A DNA stretch of 64,000 nucleotides from Cylindrospermopsis curvispora GIHE-G1 (GTDB lineage: Bacteria > Cyanobacteriota > Cyanobacteriia > Cyanobacteriales > Nostocaceae). How positions within the stretch are numbered: the stretch's first letter is position 1; every line of letters begins with the position of its first letter. The notes beneath the pieces are model-generated. The model did no database searches. It was not told where the DNA came from and was given only the letters and a program-made list of their open reading frames with translations. The DNA is taken from the NCBI RefSeq assembly GCF_014489415.1, contig NZ_CP060822.1:754311-818310 (forward strand), in the 5' to 3' direction. This document shows positions 28,531 through 36,814 of this stretch, piece after piece. Position numbers and translations under genes: made by a program.

Positions 28531-28785
28531 TTAACACATTATTTCCACTTCTTTTTTGCTTGGTTGATTTTGCCCAGAGCCACCTAGTAAATAGTTATTT
28601 TTCAGCAATCTGATATAAGTGCGGTATGGTATGTAGTCAATGGGGTTAAGTCCCGAAAATCTCAGCAGCAAAACACAAGCCCAAGAATATTTACCAGCTA
28701 TAATTGCCTTGATTATTTGCTCTATTTGATCCGTATTGATTTTCTTATTAATCTGCCTATTATAATCATCTAACTGTCCTTTCAT
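28531..28785 (-). CDS. HetP-family small protein (heterocyst-commitment type)
   Basis: An 84-residue protein. The block IIKAIIAGKYSWACVLLLRFSGLNP followed by YIPYRTYIRLLKNN closely resembles the conserved region of HetP and its homologues, which in Anabaena act in commitment to heterocyst development. It lacks a long C-terminal tail and ends in a charged segment. I use ATG 28785, eight bases after AGGAG; the in-frame GTG at 28794 overlaps that SD. The trpC-like gene starts 12 bases after its stop, so the two are likely co-transcribed. Biochemical function of HetP proteins is not known to me. Confidence 0.75.
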   Translation of the reverse strand: MKGQLDDYNRQINKKINTDQIEQIIKAIIAGKYSWACVLLLRFSGLNPIDYIPYRTYIRLLKNNYLLGGSGQNQPSKKEVEIMC

Positions 28786-29355
28786 AGTATGCACTCCTAA
28801 TTTCTGACATCAATCTATGGTCGAAGAGATGATTTAACACGCCATCAGGTTTATTTCATCTATTATCCCATTGATCAATGTCTTCAGGATACTCAATTTA
28901 ACTGAGAAATAAATGAACTATTTTTAGATAGACTTGTCTATTTTTTCGTTGTTACCTTGACGATGTACCTGTCATTAATCAATAATTGTATTCTCAAACA
29001 CTCACAATCTTTACAACTAATACTTCTTTAGTTAGATGACGGATGATCACCAAGCTGTTCTAATGGTTATGTCAAAAGTAGGATGATTTACCTTCTGGAG
29101 ATATAGTTGAATCCCCTTGGTGGGAGATTACAAAAAATTCCTAGGATTGAAGTTGATGAGGTCTATACATAAGGTATTTCCCATCTTAGTTGGTAATGAC
29201 AAACAATGAATAGATGGCTAAGAACGCTTGGTACAGAATTGATGGGAAAATTCAGTATTTGCGGGTAGTTAAATTTATACAAGCATATGTAAATTAACTA
29301 TGGCAGTCTGGTCTATATCCTTTTGTACGCTACAAACACTCAGGAGTAAATAAAG
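28786..29355. promoter_or_regulatory. Divergent intergenic region between the hetP-like gene and the sensor kinase
   Basis: A 570-base, AT-rich stretch with no convincing frame in any direction. It must carry promoters for both divergent units. A small hairpin, ATAGAC over GTCTAT followed by TTTTTT, lies near 28929-28950 and could stop transcription rightwards or belong to a short RNA. I looked for GTA-N8-TAC (NtcA) sites and saw none. AGGAG at 29342-29346 is the SD of the kinase gene. Confidence 0.45.
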
Positions 29356-30423
29356 ATGATGAATTGTCGGGATTCCGTGCTAGAAACAATCAATTATCAA
29401 TTAAACTATCCTTCGATGGAGGATAAACTTGCCGATTTTTTGATTAATCAAATCATAGATGCTGCCTTTTGTATTAGAAAAGATGGAGAATTTATTTACA
29501 TAAATAAGTCTATGTGCATTATTACTGAATATTCGCACCAAGAGTTACTATCTATGAATCTGAGTAATTTGGACATAGATTTTTCCCTGAATCAATGGTT
29601 GCAAAAATGGGAAAATCTCAAAAATGTGGAAGGTCTGTCTTGGAAATCTCGCTATCGCACTAAGGGGGGGAGAACATTTGTAGCAACAATAGATTTTGCC
29701 TATATTCAATTACAAGAAAGTGAATTTTGTTATGGAGTCATCAAAGAAAATACACAAGAGTTAGTGCCCATACTCTGCCATGAATTTCGTACACCGCTCA
29801 ATATTATTTCCTTTTCCAACAGTCTACTTAAACGAAATATTCATCAATGGGAAGAAGAAAAAATGTTGTCGCTTGTTAGACATATTGAAACAGCAGTAAA
29901 ACAAATTGATCACATATTAGATGACATTTTATTTTTAAGTAAGACCAAATATTCCCAAGCAATTATCTCAACGATCCAGGTAAATTTGATAGATTTTTGT
30001 CAGAATTTGGTCAAAAAAATGACCCTAATTAAAAATGGCAGGTCAATTCAGTTCGATTATCTAGGAGATTGTAGACAAGTATGGATAGATCCCCACCTAA
30101 TAGAAGCAATTTTGACTAACTTACTAGATAATGCCATTAAATATTCATCTGATAGGACTATTGTGCATCTTTTAATTGAACATGAAGATAAGCAAATCAT
30201 TTTGAAAGTTAAAGATCAAGGTATTGGCATTGCCCAGGTGGATCAAGATAGACTATTTGAAAAATTCTATCGAGGTCATAATGTTGGTCAAACTTCTGGT
30301 ACTGGACTTGGTTTATCAATTGTTAAGACTCTGGTGGATCTATGTGAGGGTCAAATCATAATAACTAGTGAATTGGGTATAGGTACCACATTTACTATTG
30401 TTTTACCATCCTTGCCAAGATAA
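29356..30423 (+). CDS. PAS-domain sensor histidine kinase
   Basis: A 355-residue soluble kinase without membrane segments. A PAS domain spans about residues 25-130 (FCIRKDGEFIYINKSMCIIT). The dimerisation helix has the phospho-accepting His142 in CHEFRTPLNII. The HATPase_c domain has an N box (LLDNAIKYSSD), a G1 box (DQGIGIAQ), the FEKFYRG F box and a G2 box (SGTGLGLSIVKTL). All catalytic motifs are intact. AGGAG lies nine bases before ATG 29356. The response-regulator gene follows 59 bases downstream, so the pair looks like one operon, although that receiver is degenerate. Confidence 0.92.
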   Translation: MMNCRDSVLETINYQLNYPSMEDKLADFLINQIIDAAFCIRKDGEFIYINKSMCIITEYSHQELLSMNLSNLDIDFSLNQWLQKWENLKNVEGLSWKSRYRTKGGRTFVATIDFAYIQLQESEFCYGVIKENTQELVPILCHEFRTPLNIISFSNSLLKRNIHQWEEEKMLSLVRHIETAVKQIDHILDDILFLSKTKYSQAIISTIQVNLIDFCQNLVKKMTLIKNGRSIQFDYLGDCRQVWIDPHLIEAILTNLLDNAIKYSSDRTIVHLLIEHEDKQIILKVKDQGIGIAQVDQDRLFEKFYRGHNVGQTSGTGLGLSIVKTLVDLCEGQIIITSELGIGTTFTIVLPSLPR

Positions 30424-30482
30424 TTCAATTCTTAACAGTCTATTGACAGTCACAAGTTTTTAAAAAATTATATTCGTTGAAA

Positions 30483-31316
30483 ATGACAGCTGAAGCATCA
30501 AAAAAAATTCTGCTAATTGAAGATGACTATTTAATGCAAAATCTTTTATTGGAATCTCTGAAAGCTGAAGGTTTTGCCATCATAGCAGCAGAAACCGGTG
30601 GCCTTGGTCTTCACAAGGCAATGGAAAACCTACCTGACATAGTTATTTGCGAGTTGATTATGCCAGATATGGATGGTTATACCATTTTAACTGAATTGCG
30701 TCAAAATTCCCAGTTAGCAATCATGCCATTTATTTTTCTTTCCGCCAATAATTCCAAAGCAGCTGTGAGAAAGGCCATGGAATTAGGTGCTGATGATTAT
30801 TTGACCAGACCCATCACAATTAACGAACTGCTAAAAGCCATCCATATCAGATTAGAAAAACAGTCTCTCGTGAAATCTTGGTATATCAATAACAACTCCC
30901 CCATAACACCCAAACCAAACAATCCACCTTTAGTATTTCCTAATATTCCCCATTTTAAAAAGGTTTTTGACTATATTGAAAATTATTACCATTTAGGCAT
31001 TACTTTATCTGATGTTGCACAAGCTGTAGGTTACTCCTCAGCTTATTTAACCAACCAAGTATCTCAACAGACAGGAAATAGTGTCAATAGCTGGATAGTC
31101 AAACGTAGAATAACCCAAGCCTGCTTTTTATTAAAAAACACTGGTTTAACAATTGAAGAGATTGCCACGAAAATTGGCTATCAAAATTGTTGTCATTTTT
31201 CTAGGCAGTTTAGTCAGTATCAAGGTCTATCACCAAAGATGTGGAGAAAACAACACCAATTGTCTCATGTTTGTACCCAAAAAGGCATAAGATCCACCAA
31301 TTTACCCAACCTTTAA
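30483..31316 (+). CDS. Response regulator with AraC-type DNA-binding domain and degenerate receiver
   Basis: A 277-residue protein from ATG 30483 (a TTG two codons earlier is possible; no SD is clear). Residues 8-122 are a receiver domain. Acidic residues 13-15 (EDD) and Ser88 are kept, but the phospho-acceptor Asp is Glu57 (VICELIMPDMDG) and the conserved Lys is Arg109 (YLTRP). A linker of about 30 residues leads to an AraC HTH pair at about 167-265 (LSDVAQAVGYSSAYLTNQV; TIEEIATKIGYQNCCHFSRQF). It is probably a transcription factor whose receiver is locked or works without phosphorylation. Confidence 0.9.
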   Translation: MTAEASKKILLIEDDYLMQNLLLESLKAEGFAIIAAETGGLGLHKAMENLPDIVICELIMPDMDGYTILTELRQNSQLAIMPFIFLSANNSKAAVRKAMELGADDYLTRPITINELLKAIHIRLEKQSLVKSWYINNNSPITPKPNNPPLVFPNIPHFKKVFDYIENYYHLGITLSDVAQAVGYSSAYLTNQVSQQTGNSVNSWIVKRRITQACFLLKNTGLTIEEIATKIGYQNCCHFSRQFSQYQGLSPKMWRKQHQLSHVCTQKGIRSTNLPNL

Positions 31317-31615
31317 CTATTTTTTCCTTGGATTAATAACTGGATAGCTAAAGCCAATAAACCTATGGCCACTATGCTAAAAATTCCCATTCCCAAAGCT
31401 ACCACGCCTACTACTAAGGTACGAACTGCGGAGGCAATATTAATAACTATTTGGTTATCGGAATGAATCGGTTTACTAGCAAAGGTAGTGGCTATAGCAA
31501 TCATTAGGGAATACATGGCAAAAGCCAGTCCCCCGGAAATTGTTGCTCCAGTTATACATCTTAATGGTGTTGGTGGGGCGGTCGTATCCTGTGCCGATTT
31601 TAAAGGTTCTTTCAT
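31313..31615 (-). CDS. DUF3082 membrane protein
   Basis: A 100-residue protein with two membrane segments: about residues 22-48 (ATISGGLAFAMYSLMIAIAT) and 66-95 (TLVVGVVALGMGIFSIVAIG). The PLRCITGATISGGLAFA start matches the cyanobacterial DUF3082 family. Function unknown. It lies 26 bases before ispE on the same strand, in reading order after it, and may be co-transcribed with rsmA-ispE. The stop overlaps the convergent regulator gene by four bases. Confidence 0.75.
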   Translation of the reverse strand: MKEPLKSAQDTTAPPTPLRCITGATISGGLAFAMYSLMIAIATTFASKPIHSDNQIVINIASAVRTLVVGVVALGMGIFSIVAIGLLALAIQLLIQGKNS

Positions 31616-31641
31616 AGTTCTCTCCTTTTTCTAAACTAATT

Positions 31642-32595
31642 TTAATGTCTGGTTTCTAATTGGATGCCATGACCAATTGTTTGGGTTACAAACAATTCTA
31701 AATCACTATCATTAATAGCTACTGTGATTTTTTCTTTAACTGTTTCAGCATCCTGTTTTGATTCTACAATAGCAAATACTGAAGGTCCTGAGCCTGACAT
31801 CATTGTTCCTAAAACCTCTGGTTGTTTGGCAAATAGTTCCCGTAGTTGTAGAACCTGGGGATAAGCTGGTAAGACAACCTTTTCTAAATCATTGTGCAGT
31901 TTATGACTGATTACCTCTACGTCCTGAACTGCAATGGCTTGGACAATTTCTGCTGCATGAACTGCTTTGGTACGCTGGGTAAAGTCTTGATGGTTTTTTA
32001 TATACTCGGCACCAAATTGCTCACGATAGGTTTGATAGGCCCAAGGGGTAGACACAGCTAAACTTTTATATTTGGCTAAGACTAAATACATGTTATTTAA
32101 ACTGGGAAGGGGAGAAAGTTGCTCACCCCTTCCAGTAGCAATTGCTGTTCCTCCACCAATACAAAAAGGTACGTCTGAACCCAGTTTTGCCCCTAATTCT
32201 TCCAATTGAGATTGAGTTAATCCTAAACCCCACAGTAAGTCTATGCCTACTAACACCGCTGCTGCATTTGTGGAACCCCCAGCTAAACCTGCAGCTACGG
32301 GAATCCTTTTTTTCACTGTAATATCAACTCCACCAAAGTTACTAAAAGCAGTAGGAAAATTACTGGCCATCAGCACTGCTGCCCGGTGTGCTAAATTACT
32401 TTCATCTGTAGGTACTTGGGGGTGATCACAAAAAACTCTAATTGTTTGTGTATTTGCTGCGTGTAAATCTATTTGGTCTGCTAAATTAATGCTTTGTAAA
32501 ATCATTGCTAACTCATGATAGCCATCAGCACGGGCACCAATGATTTCTAGGTATAAGTTGATTTTTGCAGGTGCATTTAAACTGTAGTGACGCAT
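31642..32595 (-). CDS. ispE: 4-diphosphocytidyl-2-C-methyl-D-erythritol kinase
   Basis: IspE phosphorylates CDP-methylerythritol in the MEP pathway of isoprenoid synthesis, which feeds carotenoids, phytol and quinones. The 317-residue GHMP kinase shows the start motif APAKINLYLEIIGARADGYHEL, the ATP loop PVAAGLAGGSTNAAAVL and the C-terminal MMSGSGPSVFAIV. It lies 22 bases after rsmA on the same strand. ispF, a later step of the same pathway, is at 43.1 kb. Confidence 0.96.
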   Translation of the reverse strand: MRHYSLNAPAKINLYLEIIGARADGYHELAMILQSINLADQIDLHAANTQTIRVFCDHPQVPTDESNLAHRAAVLMASNFPTAFSNFGGVDITVKKRIPVAAGLAGGSTNAAAVLVGIDLLWGLGLTQSQLEELGAKLGSDVPFCIGGGTAIATGRGEQLSPLPSLNNMYLVLAKYKSLAVSTPWAYQTYREQFGAEYIKNHQDFTQRTKAVHAAEIVQAIAVQDVEVISHKLHNDLEKVVLPAYPQVLQLRELFAKQPEVLGTMMSGSGPSVFAIVESKQDAETVKEKITVAINDSDLELFVTQTIGHGIQLETRH

Positions 32596-32617
32596 ATTAG
32601 TACTATTTAATAGTATT

Positions 32618-33463
32618 TTATTTGGGTTGAGTATGAACAGACATCAAAGAAGTTGTGTTCAGAGAATTTACCAGTGATACCCATTGAGATACACTGATTT
32701 CCTCCGCCCGAACATGAGGATTAATGTTTAATTCCTCCAGTAATTTAGTCAGGGACTCACGGTCAATTACTGATTGCAAATTATTTCTGAGCATTTTTCG
32801 TTTACACCCGAACCCCAGTTTAACCATATTTTCTAAAAGTTTAGGATCATTAGCCCCTATTTCCATATTTCTGGGCAATAAACGCACTACCGCAGAATCT
32901 ACTTTTGGCGGTGGATAAAATGCACTAGCGGGGACTGTACAGATGAACTCACAGTCTGCCAAATACTGTACTCTCACAGATAGGGCTCCAAAATTTCTAG
33001 AACCGGGTTTAGCATATAATCTTTGTGCCACCTCCTTTTGGATAAGTAATACAATGGAATCGAAGGGTTGGGGATTAGGATCAGCAATAGTACCCAAAAG
33101 TTTTTCGATAATTGGACCTGTAATATTGTAGGGAATATTGGCAACCACTTTATTTTGTCTTTGGAATTTAGGAAAGGCGGTCACTTGGGATGCTATACCA
33201 AGAGTGAGAAAATCACCCTGGAGAAGTAAAAAGTTTTCTCTTGCACCCAGTTTTTTGGCCAGTACTTCACACAGGTCTCGATCAATTTCTACTGCTAGCA
33301 AGGAATCAACTAAGGGTAGCAACCGCTTAGTGAGAATTCCGGTTCCCGGACCAATTTCTAAAATCCTATCATTTACTTGACATTCAGCAGCTTTAACAAT
33401 GGAGTTTAGTGCTTTTTCACTTCTTAACCAATGTTGAGCAAACTGTTTTTGTGGTCTTACCAT
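32618..33463 (-). CDS. rsmA: 16S rRNA dimethyladenosine transferase
   Basis: RsmA/KsgA dimethylates two adjacent adenines in helix 45 of 16S rRNA, late in small-subunit assembly. The 281-residue enzyme begins PQKQFAQHWLRSEKALNSIV and has the SAM site RILEIGPGTGILTKRLL and the catalytic motif NIPYNITGP. The C-terminal FGCKRKMLRNNL is also typical. The rsmA-ispE pairing is widespread in cyanobacteria and other bacteria. Confidence 0.96.
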   Translation of the reverse strand: MVRPQKQFAQHWLRSEKALNSIVKAAECQVNDRILEIGPGTGILTKRLLPLVDSLLAVEIDRDLCEVLAKKLGARENFLLLQGDFLTLGIASQVTAFPKFQRQNKVVANIPYNITGPIIEKLLGTIADPNPQPFDSIVLLIQKEVAQRLYAKPGSRNFGALSVRVQYLADCEFICTVPASAFYPPPKVDSAVVRLLPRNMEIGANDPKLLENMVKLGFGCKRKMLRNNLQSVIDRESLTKLLEELNINPHVRAEEISVSQWVSLVNSLNTTSLMSVHTQPK

Positions 33464-33531
33464 GGATCAATTACCATTACTTACAAACGCATTTGTTGTT
33501 TAATTAAGAATTAATAAGGGTCATCACTACT

Positions 33532-34068
33532 ATGAAGCTCAGTTTATCAAGTGATATTTTAACTGTACTGCCATTACCCATATTATTAATTGTAGTGGGC
33601 ACGGTCAGCAGTTGTACTCCCAGAAATTTGCCAGACCCTGCCAAACCTTCCCCCACCTCTCAACCCTTTTCCCCTCCACCGTCTCCAGATACCAGTTCTC
33701 AGTCCCTTAGTAACACTGATAAAAATATCCCGGTTACTCTATACACGAGTGATGCCCAATGTCAAGATTATATTCCCCAGGTGGTCAGGTTATCACCAGA
33801 CCAGATCCTTGACCAAAGCATAGGCAAAATCCTGGAGCAGCAAAATAGTGCTGATTTTAGCATAGTTAGCTATCGTTTAGATATCTCTAATGGGATAGCG
33901 ACAATTGATCTGCGAGTAGCTCCAGACTCTAGTCGTCAAATTGCTTCCCTTTCCAGTTGTGAACAGTTTGCCCTCTTTGGCAGTATTCGCAAAACCCTAA
34001 CCAGTAAACCAGAGTGGAACATTAAAGATGTCCGTTTTACCCAGGGAGGTAAAGAAATTATTTTTTAA
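33532..34068 (+). CDS. Lipoprotein with GerMN-like domain
   Basis: A 178-residue exported protein. A hydrophobic start ends in GTVSSC, a lipobox with Cys at residue 28, followed by a Pro/Ser-rich linker. Residues about 68-178 (IPVTLYTSDAQCQDYIPQVV, then GIATIDLRVAP and KTLTSKPEWNIKDVRFTQGGKEI) resemble a single GerMN domain, a fold found in envelope and sporulation proteins. The role here is unknown. It is divergent from rsmA. Confidence 0.65.
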   Translation: MKLSLSSDILTVLPLPILLIVVGTVSSCTPRNLPDPAKPSPTSQPFSPPPSPDTSSQSLSNTDKNIPVTLYTSDAQCQDYIPQVVRLSPDQILDQSIGKILEQQNSADFSIVSYRLDISNGIATIDLRVAPDSSRQIASLSSCEQFALFGSIRKTLTSKPEWNIKDVRFTQGGKEIIF

Positions 34069-34149
34069 GGAGTTCTAAACCCAGTTTTGCGATAATATGG
34101 GTTAATATAATGCCAGCATAAGTTGTGTAGGTTAAAGTAGGGTAACATA

Positions 34150-34272
34150 ATGGATGTCAAGTTGATTCTGGTAATACTAACTTTTATATTCACCGTGGCT
34201 TGCCTATTTTTTGGCACTCAAAATGGATTCTATGATTCGGAAAATTATCATGGCAACGGTTCTGCACATTAA
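34150..34272 (+). CDS. 40-residue single-span membrane protein
   Basis: A short gene with ATG at 34150 and TAA at 34270. The product has one clear membrane helix (LILVILTFIFTVACLFFG, residues about 5-22) followed by a polar tail QNGFYDSENYHGNGSAH. The tail looks conserved, not random, and the size and form resemble the small single-helix subunits of thylakoid complexes, such as NdhP of NDH-1, but I cannot confirm identity. It lies between the GerMN lipoprotein and the MBL protein, in the same direction. Confidence 0.6.
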   Translation: MDVKLILVILTFIFTVACLFFGTQNGFYDSENYHGNGSAH

Positions 34273-34287
34273 CCTCATCCTCCCCTT

Positions 34288-35907
34288 TTGAGTGTAGTGA
34301 CCAACGAATTAGAATGTTTACTCTATAGTGTTCAGCACGAGGATGAAGGGGTGTGTGTCATAGTTAGAATGGGCCCCCACCGCATTCTCTTAGATTGCGG
34401 TACGGCTGATATTTCTTCCATCAATAAGGAAAACTCACCAGCAGATTTGGTCTTGATTAGCCATGCACACCCAGATCACTGCCGGGGACTGCTATCACTA
34501 AATCGTGCGTTCCCTCTGTTGCCTATTTACACTAGTGAAGTAACTAGTAAGTTGTTACCCTTAAATTGGACCGAACTAGAAGCAGCAGAAACTCTCACCT
34601 TTTGTCAAGCACTCCCTTTGCGATCGCCTATTGAAGTACAGGAAAATCTAGTGGTGGAATTATTCCCTGCTGGTCATCTTCCTGGTGCTGTGGCAATTTT
34701 ACTCACCTACCAAGGTCCGGAAAGAGACTACAAACTGCTCTACACAGGGGATTTTTTCCTTTCTAACTCCCGGTTGGTAGATGGTCTAAGATTAGAAGAG
34801 CTCAGGGGTTTAAATTTGGATGTGCTGTTAATTGAGGGTAGTTACGGAACATCTCGCCACCCCCATCGTCGTCATCAGGAAAATCAAATCGCAGAAAGAA
34901 TCAATCGGGCCATCATAGATAAGTACTCTGTACTGCTACCTACACCAGCGCTGGGGTTAGGTCAGGAATTGTTGATGTTGTTACGCTCCCACCATTATTT
35001 CACTGGACAGGACATAGATATTTGGGTTGATGGTGAAGTAGGAACTGGCTGTGATGCTTATTTGGAGCTTTTATCCCATTTACCTGCATCAGTACAGAAT
35101 TTTGCTCGTCACCAACCCTTATTTTGGGATGAGCGAGTGCGTCCTCGGGTGCGACGACTTAAGGTTGAGGATTTACAAACCCTGGGAAGTTCACCCTGCA
35201 TTGTCCTAACGGATGATAAATCGGATTTAAATAAATATATTAACCATGGGGATGGTGCTTCCTGGGTGGTTCTATTCCCAGAAAAGATTGGCAGTGATCT
35301 AGAAAACCCCCTGGTTCAAACAGAAACATACCTTTTAGCTCAGCATAGTGATGGACCGGGAACAACCCAATTAATTCATAACTTACGTCCCCAGCACGTA
35401 GTATTTATTCATGGTGATCCCACTTACTTAGCTGACCTAACAACCCTAGAAGAACTACAAAATCGTTATCACGTACACTCACCCCCTGGGGGAACCTTAG
35501 TTGAATTGCCAATTGGAGAAACACCAATACAATCCCCAGTCCCAGAAGCCAATTATCAGGGTGAATTAACTGAACTACAAACAATTATTACCATTATCTT
35601 GCCCAGAGAAATTAGAGATGATCCACGTTGGCAGGATTTTGCTGATACTGGCTTAGTAGAAGCCCGTTGGCAGGGAGAAGATTTAATTCTAAAAGGTTTA
35701 TCCCAAAGAGATTTACTAAACAGGAACAGCTTAGACAGCGTCAAAAATAAATACTACTATAACTGGTCTGAAATTGAATGCTGTGGAACTTGTAGACACC
35801 AAAGAGGGCAACGGTGTTGGAATGCCGCTGCCCCATTATATAACTTTAAAGTTACTCTTGAAGGATACTGTCCAGCTTTCGAGCGCTTATCTGAGAATGA
35901 GTCCTAG
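34288..35907 (+). CDS. MBL-fold hydrolase of the beta-CASP type with C-terminal Cys cluster
   Basis: A 539-residue metallo-beta-lactamase-fold protein. The metal motif is HAHPDH at residues 59-64. Further parts are PAGHLPGAVAILLTY, LYTGDFFLSNSRLVDGLRL and FIHGDP near the end of the domain, an arrangement like RNase J/CPSF-type beta-CASP nucleases. The last 100 residues hold a cysteine-rich segment (CCGTCRHQRGQRC, then GYCPAF) that may bind a metal. It could be an RNA-processing enzyme; substrate is unknown. Start is TTG 34288 or GTG 34297; neither has a clear SD. Confidence 0.8.
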   Translation: MSVVTNELECLLYSVQHEDEGVCVIVRMGPHRILLDCGTADISSINKENSPADLVLISHAHPDHCRGLLSLNRAFPLLPIYTSEVTSKLLPLNWTELEAAETLTFCQALPLRSPIEVQENLVVELFPAGHLPGAVAILLTYQGPERDYKLLYTGDFFLSNSRLVDGLRLEELRGLNLDVLLIEGSYGTSRHPHRRHQENQIAERINRAIIDKYSVLLPTPALGLGQELLMLLRSHHYFTGQDIDIWVDGEVGTGCDAYLELLSHLPASVQNFARHQPLFWDERVRPRVRRLKVEDLQTLGSSPCIVLTDDKSDLNKYINHGDGASWVVLFPEKIGSDLENPLVQTETYLLAQHSDGPGTTQLIHNLRPQHVVFIHGDPTYLADLTTLEELQNRYHVHSPPGGTLVELPIGETPIQSPVPEANYQGELTELQTIITIILPREIRDDPRWQDFADTGLVEARWQGEDLILKGLSQRDLLNRNSLDSVKNKYYYNWSEIECCGTCRHQRGQRCWNAAAPLYNFKVTLEGYCPAFERLSENES

Positions 35908-35910
35908 GGA

Positions 35911-36225
35911 CTAGGAATCAGGATTGAGATCTGTAAATCGGTTATGGATACGTTCAGACTCGGGACAGTCGTCTGTCATCAAGGGATCCACATTTCCGCG
36001 TGGTACAGAAGCTAACTTCTGAGTTACAGAGCCAATACTCTCCAAGCGAACCATTTCTTCCCAGGAACAGACTTCGTCCTCTTCGTCGGTTTCATAACGT
36101 AGAGTCACGAGATCACCCTCTATATCAATAATGCGGGCCCGCTCTATCCAGCGTTGCTGATCCCGCAAAAAAACACATACCTCCCGCCCATCGCAACACA
36201 GTTGATAAATCTTGCGGTGTAGCAT
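35911..36225 (-). CDS. Conserved cyanobacterial small protein (DUF6679-like)
   Basis: A 104-residue acidic soluble protein starting MLHRKIYQLCCDGREVCVFLRDQQRW. The middle (ARIIDIEGDLVTLRYETDEEDEVCSWEEMVRLESIGSV split by acidic runs) looks like a small beta-barrel that reads as an SH3- or Sm-like fold, but that is inference. I associate it with a DUF family restricted to cyanobacteria. It converges on the MBL gene with only three bases between stops. Confidence 0.6.
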   Translation of the reverse strand: MLHRKIYQLCCDGREVCVFLRDQQRWIERARIIDIEGDLVTLRYETDEEDEVCSWEEMVRLESIGSVTQKLASVPRGNVDPLMTDDCPESERIHNRFTDLNPDS

Positions 36226-36814
36226 GTAGTACTTCTGCCTTTTTAAACTACGTAGTTAAACTTGTGAAAATTGGAGCATGGACCCAAGTCCCAGGGAATC
36301 AATATCAAGTTTTGTTAACTATCATCTGTTTATACCCAACTTAGTGATAACTAGCTATTGTTAGACAATAGAGGTAAAGTTAGATGCCATCAGTAATAGT
36401 TTACTTGACTGTAGGTGATTTAGGGACTCTGTTGGATAGGATTTACCTCATAGAATTTCAACATCTTTTGGTTTTCTCCCCACCAGGTGAATGTGTGGTG
36501 ATGATTCCTTACTATCATCATGTAACAGATAACACTCAAAAGCTAGTGTTGATTGCGGTTGTTTAGGTTGCCTACTTGTAGTCATTGGCATTTCTAGGAA
36601 GTCTGGGGAATGGGTTGTACTTTTCACCCTAATGTATTTGATCTTAACTCATTTTCAGCAACAATCTCATAATCTCATAAATAAATAGTTAGCGCCTATC
36701 CAGCAATCACTTTTATCCCCCGGTCTATGGTGTTATGGCTAAAGCTATAATTCTTTTATGGTGGATATCTGGGTATGTTATTACTCTCTGTTACTTTTAT
36801 TTTCTCTCCCAAAC
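36226..36814. other. Gene-poor stretch before cobL
   Basis: About 590 bases. The only open frame with a hint of an SD (GAGGT, seven to eight bases before ATG 36384) would give a 60-residue product that I do not recognise. No cobalamin riboswitch B12-box was seen ahead of cobL, nor any tRNA. It presumably holds the promoters of the small divergent gene and of cobL. Confidence 0.4.
36384..36566 (+). CDS. Doubtful 60-residue ORF
   Basis: ATG 36384 follows GAGGTAAAGTTAG, which could act as an SD. The product is mildly hydrophobic (MPSVIVYLTVGDLGTLLDRI start), with no signal peptide and no family I recognise. It may be a real small gene or chance. Codon use is not obviously unlike its neighbours. 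Confidence 0.3.
   Translation: MPSVIVYLTVGDLGTLLDRIYLIEFQHLLVFSPPGECVVMIPYYHHVTDNTQKLVLIAVV

Noticed and set aside
28786-29355. NtcA site in the hetP-like/kinase region
   Set aside because: No GTA-N8-TAC match was seen; the nearest candidate has a 10-base spacer.
36226-36814. Cobalamin riboswitch ahead of cobL
   Set aside because: No B12-box-like segment was found in the leader.
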